Source of the DNA: an uncultured bacterium
Lineage (GTDB): Bacteria; Bacillota; Clostridia; Lachnospirales; Lachnospiraceae
Length of the DNA: 8,420 nucleotides
Direction of reading: 5' to 3'
Assembly: GCA_947071365.1 (NCBI GenBank)
Contig: CAMTFT010000053.1
Location: forward strand, 1-8,420
The notes beneath the pieces are model-generated. The model saw only the letters and a list, made by a program, of their open reading frames with translations. It searched no databases and was not told the DNA's origin. The translations under genes and the position numbers were made by a program. Positions 1 through 5,645 of this stretch are shown in pieces. Numbering within the stretch: the stretch's first letter is position 1; each line of letters opens with the position of its first letter.

Positions 1-1335
1 GATAAATATAAGGCGTTCCTGCAGTGTGACGCTCCAGTAGAATTTCTGGAAGGGACTACGGCAGCAGGAAAGACAACAGTTGGCCTTTTTAAGTTTATGC
101 TTAAAGTAGCTGAATCGCCGAAAAAGCTCCACATACTTGCAGCGGATGACACCGGAGCGGCAGAGAAGAATATCATAAACAAGGATTTAGGGATTCTGGA
201 CGATTTCGGTTGTCTGGTGGAGTATAAAGGCAACGGATCCGGTGAGTACAAGATGCCGCATTTGCTCTTTCATACATCCGGCGGCGATAAGATTATCTTT
301 GTAGTTGGCTACGGGAATAAGCGAAAGTGGAAGGATGCCCTGGGCGGCCAGTACGGATGCCTATACATCGATGAAATCAATACAGCAGATATAGATTTTG
401 TCCGTGAAGCTGCCATGAGGTGCGATTACCTGATGGCTACACTTAATCCGGATGATCCAAGTCTGGATGTGTACAAAGAGTATATTAATTGCAGCAGGCC
501 TCTGCCAGAATGGGAGGAAGAGACACCGCAGGAAATCAAAGATGAGTTGAGGGAAGAGCCAAAGCCCGGCTGGGTGTATTGGTTCTTTTCTTTTGTCCAT
601 AATTTGGGATTACCAAAAGAAAAGCTACAACAGATTATCCAGAACACGCCGAAAGGTACAAAGATCTGGAAAAACAAAATAGAAGGCCTCCGCGGAAAGG
701 CTACAGGACTGATCTTTCCAAACTTCGACCGGAAAAAGCACGTGGTTAGTGCTGCATGGGTACGGCAGCAGGTGAAGGAAGGGAAGATAAAGTTCCGAAA
801 GTTTACCGCTGGCCTTGATACGTCTTATTCGGCAAAATCCCCAGATACAATCGCCATGATGTTTCAAGGGATTACGGAGGACAGGAAGCTGATTACCTTG
901 GCTGAAAAAGTGTATAGCAATGCGGAACTGGATCAGCCGCTTGCTCCATCTGACACAACGGTAAAATTCAGAGAATTTTTGGAACAATGCCGGAAGGATT
1001 GGGGATTTGCGAAAGATGTGTTTATTGATTCAGCAGACCAGGCGACAATCACGGAGCTACGGAAATATAAGCGGTTACACGGATGCCTGTATAGCTTTTT
1101 TGACAGCTACAAAAAAGTTGAGATACTGGATCGTATTAAACTGCAGTTAGGCTGGATCCAGCAAGGGTGTTATCTGGTGGTGGACACCTGCACAGAGCAT
1201 TTGGCAGAGCTGGACAGATATTCATGGGACGAAGAAAAGGATATTCCGGAAGACCGAAATGACCATACAATAAATTCCGGTCAGTATGCATGGATTCCAT
1301 ACCGGCAGATGATTGGGTTTGAGGAGGCGACATAG
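1..1335 (+). CDS. terL: Phage terminase large subunit, 5' partial
   Basis: This is the ATPase and nuclease of the DNA-packaging motor, which docks on the portal, pumps DNA into the prohead and cuts the concatemer. The frame is open from base 1, so the gene begins outside the window; 444 residues are visible and probably only a few dozen are missing. The first in-frame ATG (97) is not the true start, because the Walker A motif GTTAAGKT (visible residues 18-25, bases 52-75) lies before it. Walker B is CLYIDE (residues 120-125) with catalytic Glu at 373-375, and a TLNP coupling motif follows near base 439. The C-terminal RNase H-like nuclease shows three plausible metal-binding Asp: in GLDTSYS (817), FIDSAD (1027) and RNDHTINSGQYA (1261). 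The stop lies two bases before the portal ATG. The family is clear (Terminase_3/terminase-6 type); the exact subfamily is less certain. Confidence 0.95.
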   Translation, partial: DKYKAFLQCDAPVEFLEGTTAAGKTTVGLFKFMLKVAESPKKLHILAADDTGAAEKNIINKDLGILDDFGCLVEYKGNGSGEYKMPHLLFHTSGGDKIIFVVGYGNKRKWKDALGGQYGCLYIDEINTADIDFVREAAMRCDYLMATLNPDDPSLDVYKEYINCSRPLPEWEEETPQEIKDELREEPKPGWVYWFFSFVHNLGLPKEKLQQIIQNTPKGTKIWKNKIEGLRGKATGLIFPNFDRKKHVVSAAWVRQQVKEGKIKFRKFTAGLDTSYSAKSPDTIAMMFQGITEDRKLITLAEKVYSNAELDQPLAPSDTTVKFREFLEQCRKDWGFAKDVFIDSADQATITELRKYKRLHGCLYSFFDSYKKVEILDRIKLQLGWIQQGCYLVVDTCTEHLAELDRYSWDEEKDIPEDRNDHTINSGQYAWIPYRQMIGFEEAT

Positions 1336-1337
1336 AA

Positions 1338-2942
1338 ATGAGGTGGCTGGATAAAGTGAGCGAAAATATTAAACGTGGAATTAGAAGCTGGCTGAATGTT
1401 CAAGCGGCTACGCCCTTAAATATTATGATCAATGAGACACTGGACTATGAGGCCAATGCAATCAAAAACCGTATATGGTATCGTGGCGACAGCGAGGAAC
1501 TACAGCAGCTTTACAGTCAGATCAATACCGGAGTTGACCGGTATAAGTTCTGGGCCAGCATAAGCAGCCCAGGACAGGAGATACGGAAGATCCATACTGG
1601 TTTGCCTGCGCTGATCGTGGACACGCTGGCCGGAATCACGCTTTCTAATCTCGACATCCAGATCGAGAAGAGCAAGGCAGATCAGGATTTATGGAAAGAA
1701 ATTGAAAAGAAAAATAAGTTTCGAAAGAAGCTGGAGAAAGCGGTCAAGGAAACATTGTACATAGGAGATGGCGCATTCAAGATATCTTTTGATTCTGACC
1801 TGAGTCCATATCCAATCATTGAGTTTTATCCGGGCGACCGGATTGAACTGGTATCAAAGCGAGGCTGGATCACGGAAGTGGTATTTAAAACAGCATATCA
1901 ACATGAAAACAGACAATATGTCCTCTATGAGCATTATGGGAGGGGATATATCACGTATGAACTGTATCGTGGAGAGCAAATGATTGATCTGCATGCCATC
2001 CCGCAGACTGCGAACCTGGTAGATGTAGCGTTCGGTACGCAAAAACCAGAGGAACAATATATGTTAGCTGTACCAGTTCAATTTTATGAGTCGGGACGAT
2101 GGGATGAGCGCGGACAAAGTGTATTTGACAAAAAAATAGACAGCTTCGACGCGTTTGACGAAACATGGAGCCAGTGGATGGATGCACTGCGGGTCGGAAA
2201 GGCGAAAGAATACATCCCGGAATGCCTGATCCCCAGGCATCCGGATACAGGGGAGATTCTGAAGCCAAACCATTTTGACAACCGCTATATTGCGACAGAT
2301 TCAGATATGGGTGAACACGCTCAGAATAAGATTGACGTAGAGCAGCCAATAATTCCACATGAAAGTTATCTGGCATCATATGTGACTGCTCTCGACCTCT
2401 GCTTGCAGGGGTTAATCTCCCCGTCTACGCTTGGAATTGATATGAAAAAGCTGGATAATGCAGAGGCCACCAGAGAAAAGGAAAAAGCCACACTGTACAC
2501 AAGGGATGCAATCATTAATGCGCTGCAGGTGGATATCCCACTTCTGGTTGAAACAGCCATCAAGGCATACAATGAATTTTACGGAAAGCCCGTGAAGCCG
2601 GTAGAAGTGACGGCGGAGTTTGGGGATTATGCGAATCCATCCTTTGAGAGCCAGGTCGAGACTATCAGTAAAGCACGGACGGGACAGATCATGTCCGTAG
2701 ATGCCGCGGTGGACGCACTTTACGGAGATGACAAGGACGATGCATGGAAGGAAAAAGAAATTGCCCGTCTGAAAGCAGAACAGGGCATACAGGAAATGGA
2801 TGAACCGGGCGTTAATCTGGAGGCAGGTGGTTTCAGAGTTGGAAAACAGGAAGGCGGTGAGGCGAATGCAGGTCAAAGTGGCAAGCAGGCTGTACAAAAT
2901 GAGCCGGAGGGAATACCAAGGGCTGCTGAAGGTGGCAAGTGA
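1338..2942 (+). CDS. Phage portal protein, SPP1 gp6-like
   Basis: The portal forms the dodecameric ring at one capsid vertex through which DNA enters and leaves, and it is the docking site for terminase and neck proteins. The 534-residue length is close to SPP1 gp6 (about 500). The N-terminal part has the usual layout of this family: a helical start, then a segment with NRIWYRGDSEEL and QLYSQI, then LPALIVDTLAGI. The middle carries the ALYIGDGAFK-like stretch (here TLYIGDGAFKISFD), typical of the portal wing. The C-terminal 35 residues or so are Gly/Glu/Gln-rich and look disordered; this is also where the next gene overlaps it in another frame. A good ribosome binding site (GAGGAGG, 1321-1327) precedes the ATG and lies inside the end of terL, indicating coupled translation. 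The assignment rests on position directly after terL, length and sequence pattern recalled from family members. Confidence 0.9.
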   Translation: MRWLDKVSENIKRGIRSWLNVQAATPLNIMINETLDYEANAIKNRIWYRGDSEELQQLYSQINTGVDRYKFWASISSPGQEIRKIHTGLPALIVDTLAGITLSNLDIQIEKSKADQDLWKEIEKKNKFRKKLEKAVKETLYIGDGAFKISFDSDLSPYPIIEFYPGDRIELVSKRGWITEVVFKTAYQHENRQYVLYEHYGRGYITYELYRGEQMIDLHAIPQTANLVDVAFGTQKPEEQYMLAVPVQFYESGRWDERGQSVFDKKIDSFDAFDETWSQWMDALRVGKAKEYIPECLIPRHPDTGEILKPNHFDNRYIATDSDMGEHAQNKIDVEQPIIPHESYLASYVTALDLCLQGLISPSTLGIDMKKLDNAEATREKEKATLYTRDAIINALQVDIPLLVETAIKAYNEFYGKPVKPVEVTAEFGDYANPSFESQVETISKARTGQIMSVDAAVDALYGDDKDDAWKEKEIARLKAEQGIQEMDEPGVNLEAGGFRVGKQEGGEANAGQSGKQAVQNEPEGIPRAAEGGK

Positions 2943-3087
2943 GCAAGTCCCATTCGGCATTTATGCGATAGAGAAGGAAAACTATGCGGAGCTACGGTGC
3001 GATAAGTGCAGCAGTATGTCGCAGCTCAAAAACATAAAACGTCAGTTTAAGGCAAAGGGATTCAAGGTGATGGCAAATGGCATCTGA
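2866..3087 (+). CDS. Small phage protein with CxxC, between portal and minor capsid genes
   Basis: This 73-residue protein has unknown function. The sequence is basic at the N terminus, then has the core PFGIYAIEKENYAEL, a CDKC pair (possible metal or disulfide site, only one pair) and a Lys-rich tail ending GFKVMANGI. I recall similar small proteins at this position in clostridial prophages, but no role is known to me. The start is chosen at 2866 because AGGAAGG (2848-2854) sits 11 bases upstream. An ATG at 2800 (AGGA at 2791) would lengthen the overlap with the portal gene to 143 bases. An ATG at 2899 has little upstream signal but would begin just at the best-looking core. As chosen, it overlaps the portal gene by 77 bases in a different frame and overlaps the next gene by 11 bases, so all three are probably translationally coupled. 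Confidence 0.7.
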   Translation: MQVKVASRLYKMSRREYQGLLKVASEQVPFGIYAIEKENYAELRCDKCSSMSQLKNIKRQFKAKGFKVMANGI

Positions 3088-4528
3088 TTATGATATCCAT
3101 GCTGCTTTTTCTGCAATAGAGGACGAGCTGATTGCTTCCATGATCCGGAATATGCGTCGGCATAAGCAGGAAGAGGTTGATGAAAACCGGCAATGGTCTA
3201 TGTGGCAGGCAGAACAACTGAAAGCACTGGAAAAGTACCGGGTACAGAATCAGAAAAAATATGCTCCGGAATTTGCCAAAATCAATTCGAAAATTGATGC
3301 ACTGATCCGTGCCGCCCGGGACGATGGTGAAATGGAGCAGGAAATTGCGATCCTCGAAGCAATCAAAAAGGGATTTTCAGCAAAGCGGATATCAAAAGGA
3401 GCATCAGCTGAGTTTTTCCGTCTGAACGAGCGAAAATTGGAAGCACTTATAAAGGCCACAACGGATGATATGGAAAAGGCGGAGACAGCTATCCTGCGCC
3501 GGGTAAACGATCAGTACCGCAAGGTGATCTTTAACGCTCAAGTATATGCCAATACCGAGGCAGGCACGTATGAGAAAGCCGTTGATATGGCAACAAGGGA
3601 TATGCTGGCAGCAGGCCTGACATGTGTGCAGTATGCGAATGGCGCTATGCATACACTGGCTGATTATGCAGATATGGCATTGCGGACAGCCAGCAAACGG
3701 GCGTATCTGCAAGGGGAAGGGCTGAAACGGCAGGAATGGAATATAACAACTGTTATAGTGAATAAGCGCGGAAACCCATGCCCGAAATGTCTCCCATTCT
3801 GCGGAAAAGTGCTGATTGATGATGTGTGGAGTGGCGGCAGCAGCGATGGCAAGTCATCGGTAACTGGCTTGAAGTATCCGCTGATGAGCAAGGCGATTGA
3901 GGCGGGGCTTTATCATCCAAGATGCCGCGATGTCCACACCACATACTTTGAGGGTATAAGTACGCCACCAGATGATAAGTATACCCGGGACGAGCTGGAC
4001 GGAATCACTGAAAATTACCGGAGAGAGCAGCAGGAGCAATATGCAAAGCGGCAGCAGGAGAAATTCGGACGGCTGGCAAAGTATTCTCTGGATCCTGAGA
4101 ATCAGGAGATGTATGCACGGAAAGAAAAAGAGTGGAAAGCGGTTGCCAGAGAAAAGAGTTCCGCAGCAGCGCAGACTGCCGAAGACGTACAGAAGAAAGC
4201 GAAACCTGTTGCAAAAGGCGCCGGTTCTGGTATAATAAAGAAAAACGAAGATACGATAAAGATGAATTTGCAGTTCTTTGCTGAAAGCGATATAAAGAAT
4301 CAGGAATCTGGTTCTTTGAAACGTGCAATACGGAAGTACCAGAAGAGGATAGAAGAACATGAAGATAAAATTGCACATCCCGAAAAATATATTCAGGGGT
4401 GGTCGGAAATGGATGTTCGCAGACAAGAGGGACTGAAAAAGCACTGGAGCAAAGAAAATCGTAATTTCAATCAGTCTATTCAGGACAGGATTGACGAACT
4501 AAAAGCAAGGGGTGATTATGATGACTGA
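3077..4528 (+). CDS. Phage minor capsid protein (Phage_min_cap2 / MuF-like) with LQFFA C-terminal extension
   Basis: This is a minor head protein, expected inside or at the portal vertex of the prohead and possibly injected with DNA. Residues 1-150 are charged and helical (coiled-coil-like). Residues 150-290 hold the MuF-like core, ending in a likely zinc-binding set: CPKC (235-238), a further Cys in PFCGK, and YHPRCRD (279-285). Residues 300-395 are a Lys/Glu/Gln/Ala-rich linker. At residue 396 (base 4262) a second module begins with MNLQFFA, the kind of peptide normally seen at the very N terminus of phage scaffold or capsid proteins. It continues as an 88-residue helical, charged domain with EGLKKHW and ending RIDELKARGDYDD. 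The gene starts six bases after AAGGTGA (3064-3070). An extended -10 promoter (4209-4236) sits directly before the module, so that part may also be expressed separately. The Phage_min_cap2 assignment is from memory and fairly firm; the role of the extension is unknown. Confidence 0.85.
   Translation: MASDYDIHAAFSAIEDELIASMIRNMRRHKQEEVDENRQWSMWQAEQLKALEKYRVQNQKKYAPEFAKINSKIDALIRAARDDGEMEQEIAILEAIKKGFSAKRISKGASAEFFRLNERKLEALIKATTDDMEKAETAILRRVNDQYRKVIFNAQVYANTEAGTYEKAVDMATRDMLAAGLTCVQYANGAMHTLADYADMALRTASKRAYLQGEGLKRQEWNITTVIVNKRGNPCPKCLPFCGKVLIDDVWSGGSSDGKSSVTGLKYPLMSKAIEAGLYHPRCRDVHTTYFEGISTPPDDKYTRDELDGITENYRREQQEQYAKRQQEKFGRLAKYSLDPENQEMYARKEKEWKAVAREKSSAAAQTAEDVQKKAKPVAKGAGSGIIKKNEDTIKMNLQFFAESDIKNQESGSLKRAIRKYQKRIEEHEDKIAHPEKYIQGWSEMDVRRQEGLKKHWSKENRNFNQSIQDRIDELKARGDYDD
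4209..4236 (+). promoter_or_regulatory. Candidate internal sigma-70/SigA promoter with extended -10
   Basis: The sequence shows TTGCAA (4209-4214, four of six matches to TTGACA), a 16-base spacer, and a perfect TATAAT (4231-4236) preceded by TGG, giving the TGn extended -10 element. Transcription would start near 4243, about 20 bases before the ATG at 4262 that begins the LQFFA module. It lies within the minor capsid coding sequence, where the same bases encode GSGIIK in the linker, so coincidence from linker composition is possible. No other site with a perfect extended -10 plus a plausible -35 was seen in the window. Confidence 0.45.
4262..4528 (+). other. LQFFA-headed C-terminal module of the minor capsid protein, possible internal start
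   Basis: This is an 88-residue segment in the same frame as the minor capsid gene, marked separately because it looks like an independent unit joined to it. It opens MNLQFFAESD, the same M-x-LQFFA peptide found at residues 11-17 of the scaffold protein encoded downstream. The rest is a helical charged domain with 18 Lys/Arg and 18 Asp/Glu. A candidate promoter lies just upstream, but there is no good Shine-Dalgarno sequence before the ATG (only purine-rich sequence such as ATAAAG). Fusion to the capsid protein therefore seems its main expression route. The function is unknown; a structural extension, a packaged cargo or an effector domain are all possible. Confidence 0.5.
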
Positions 4529-4751
4529 TGCATTAACGAGAGAAGGAATCAAATATATTGTGGGGCGTCTACTGGAAAACGCAAACGATGCTGTTAAAGA
4601 GAGCGATGAAAACAAAAATGATGAATTTTGTCAGGGGAAGCGTCTTGCGTATTATGAGATGTTGGACATACTGAAAACGGAGTTGGATGTCAGGGATCAG
4701 GACTTGAAAGAGTTTGGACTTGATATTGATCTTGAAAATCAAATAGCATAA
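4518..4751 (+). CDS. Small acidic helical protein downstream of the minor capsid gene
   Basis: This is a 77-residue protein I cannot assign to a function. It is strongly acidic: 10 Asp and 9 Glu against 6 Lys and 4 Arg, a net charge near -9. It appears all-helical, with one Cys in EFCQGKRLAYYEML and no membrane segment or signal peptide. AAGGGGTGAT (4507-4516) is a good ribosome binding site. ATG at 4518 or 4521 is the likely start; a GTG at 4512 falls inside that site. The start overlaps the end of the minor capsid gene by 11 bases, so it is translated with the C-terminal LQFFA module. Two stops in tandem (4749-4754) and a terminator follow. Placement directly after a variable C-terminal module on a MuF-like protein resembles immunity genes of MuF polymorphic toxins, but that is only an analogy from layout and acidity. 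Confidence 0.7.
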   Translation: MMTDALTREGIKYIVGRLLENANDAVKESDENKNDEFCQGKRLAYYEMLDILKTELDVRDQDLKEFGLDIDLENQIA

Positions 4752-4758
4752 TAACGAC

Positions 4759-4790
4759 ACCACCAGTCAGAAATGGCCGGTGGTATTTTT
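4759..4790 (+). terminator. Rho-independent terminator after the small acidic gene
   Basis: The hairpin is ACCACC (4759-4764) paired with GGTGGT (4779-4784), one A-C mismatch, then GTCA (4766-4769) paired with TGGC (4774-4777) including one G-T pair, around a GAAA loop (4770-4773). It is followed directly by ATTTTT (4785-4790) and, after a short break, another T run. The upstream gene ends eight bases earlier with tandem stops. Scaffold and capsid genes follow on the same strand, so it must either be leaky or be followed by a new promoter. Confidence 0.75.
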
Positions 4791-4964
4791 ATACTCATTT
4801 TTAGAGGAGGTGATTCGCTATCTCTCTTTGAGGCACAAGGTAAAGTGCCTTATTTTATGCTCCAAACACGATACGAGCCTAAAAGGTGCGTGACCGGTGA
4901 CACCGATGCAAACGGATACTACAGAGCGACACTCTTAAAATGGATGGAGGAACAAGATGTATAA
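4773..4964 (+). CDS. Doubtful small ORF in the leader before the scaffold gene
   Basis: This 63-codon frame has an ATG (4773) inside the terminator hairpin and no ribosome binding site, so the annotated start is unlikely. Within the same frame, a perfect AGGAGGTGAT (4805-4814) is followed by codons TCG CTA TCT rather than a start codon. From about base 4827 the frame reads FEAQGKVPYF, then RYEPKRCVTGDTDANGYYRA and LLKWMEEQDV, which looks like a real protein in composition and codon use. It ends at 4964, overlapping the scaffold ATG (4957) by eight bases in the way coupled phage genes do. It may be a small gene that has lost its start codon, a gene using an unusual start, or a non-coding leader with an accidental frame. 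An internal ATG at 4857 gives 35 residues but has no ribosome binding site. I do not recognise the protein. Confidence 0.3.
   Translation: MAGGIFILIFRGGDSLSLFEAQGKVPYFMLQTRYEPKRCVTGDTDANGYYRATLLKWMEEQDV
4805..4814 (+). promoter_or_regulatory. Orphan perfect Shine-Dalgarno sequence
   Basis: AGGAGGTGAT is a ten-base perfect complement to the 3' end of 16S rRNA, the strongest ribosome binding site in the window. No ATG, GTG or TTG lies 5-12 bases downstream. The in-frame codon at the right distance is CTA (4818-4820), TCG (4815-4817) is one change from TTG, and a TTG at 4828 in another frame is too far. It may mark a decayed start or a regulatory ribosome standby site upstream of the scaffold gene. 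Confidence 0.55.
4828..4856 (+). promoter_or_regulatory. Candidate weak promoter with a dyad in the spacer, or RNA hairpin
   Basis: TTGAGG (4828-4833) and TATTTT (4851-4856) are separated by 17 bases, each matching the -35 or -10 consensus at four of six positions. The spacer contains most of a perfect inverted repeat, AGGCAC (4831-4836) and GTGCCT (4845-4850) with an 8-base loop. This could be an operator overlapping a promoter that restarts transcription after the terminator, or simply an RNA hairpin in the scaffold leader. The evidence is weak and based on pattern only. Confidence 0.25.
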
Positions 4965-5631
4965 GAAATTCAGATGTAAATTACCGATGAGATTACAGTT
5001 TTTTGCTGCAGGAGACACAGGAAGCAGCGGAACGCCTGCAGGTGGCACAGTGTCAGCCAGCACAGGAGGTAATCCTCCGGCAGGAACAAGCGGACAGCAG
5101 CAGAACCAGCAGCAGACACAGCCCACGATCGACTATGCAAAAATCCAGCAGATGCTTGACGGTACGCTTGCCGCAAAGGAAGACACCGCCCTGAAAGCCT
5201 ATTTCAAGCAGCAGGGGCTTTCCCAGCAGGAGGCGGAGCAGGCAATGGCTACATTTAAGCAGCAGAAAGCAGCAAATACGCCGGACATTACTACTCTTCA
5301 GACACAGGCGGCAGAGGCACAGAAGGCAGCTATCCAGGCAAACACGGAAAAGGAAGCAATGTTCCTTGCAGGTGAACTGGGAGTAGACCTGAAAACGATG
5401 CCTTACGTCCTGAAGCTGGCAGACTTGACCGGTGTAGCGGATGAGAAAGGAACTATTAACAAAGAAACGCTGAAAAACGCGCTGAACAAGGTGCTGGAGG
5501 AGCTCCCGCAACTGAAACCTGCAGACACACAGGGACAGCAGGGCGGATTCAGGCAGATTGGATCCGGCGGCCAGGGGAGTACGCCGAACGTGGACGACCA
5601 GCTTGCAGCAATTTTTGGCAATAAGAAGTAA
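4957..5631 (+). CDS. Phage capsid scaffold protein
   Basis: This protein directs assembly of the major capsid protein into a prohead of correct size, then leaves or is degraded. Its 224 residues show the scaffold pattern: an N-terminal MRLQFFA peptide (residues 11-17), a disordered Gly/Thr/Ser/Pro and poly-Gln linker (18-57, with QQQNQQQTQ), a long helical Ala/Gln/Lys/Glu-rich middle (58-185) likely to form coiled coils, and a short conserved basic tail ending VDDQLAAIFGNKK that would contact the capsid protein. Position immediately before the major capsid gene agrees. The start at 4957 has GGAGG six bases upstream (4946-4950). The alternative ATG at 4987, which would place MRLQFFA at the very N terminus, has no ribosome binding site. 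There is no protease domain, so no self-cleaving scaffold is indicated. Confidence 0.85.
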   Translation: MYKKFRCKLPMRLQFFAAGDTGSSGTPAGGTVSASTGGNPPAGTSGQQQNQQQTQPTIDYAKIQQMLDGTLAAKEDTALKAYFKQQGLSQQEAEQAMATFKQQKAANTPDITTLQTQAAEAQKAAIQANTEKEAMFLAGELGVDLKTMPYVLKLADLTGVADEKGTINKETLKNALNKVLEELPQLKPADTQGQQGGFRQIGSGGQGSTPNVDDQLAAIFGNKK

Positions 5632-5645
5632 AGGAGAGAAACGAC

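Noticed and set aside
2412..2960. Antisense frame of 182 codons opposite the portal gene
   Set aside because: It is a shadow of the portal gene, rich in Cys, Phe and Leu from reversed codons, with no family resemblance and no operon context on the minus strand.
3751..3759. Extended -10-like TGTTATAGT in the minor capsid gene
   Set aside because: There is no -35 element at suitable spacing and it lies in the middle of the conserved zinc-motif region.
3972..4235. Plus-strand alternative frame of 87 codons inside the minor capsid gene
   Set aside because: It is rich in Arg, Ser and Trp as expected for a shifted reading of Glu/Lys/Gln-rich sequence, lacks a ribosome binding site and is fully nested.
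3854..4444. Antisense frame of 196 codons opposite the minor capsid gene
   Set aside because: It is hydrophobic, Leu/Phe/Cys/Tyr-rich and mirrors Lys/Glu/Gln codons of the sense gene, has no recognisable domain, and lies inside a gene with strong protein-level features.
4999..5004. Run of six T in the scaffold gene as a programmed frameshift site
   Set aside because: No useful product is reached in the shifted frames, and the same peptide is encoded in the minor capsid module without the T run.
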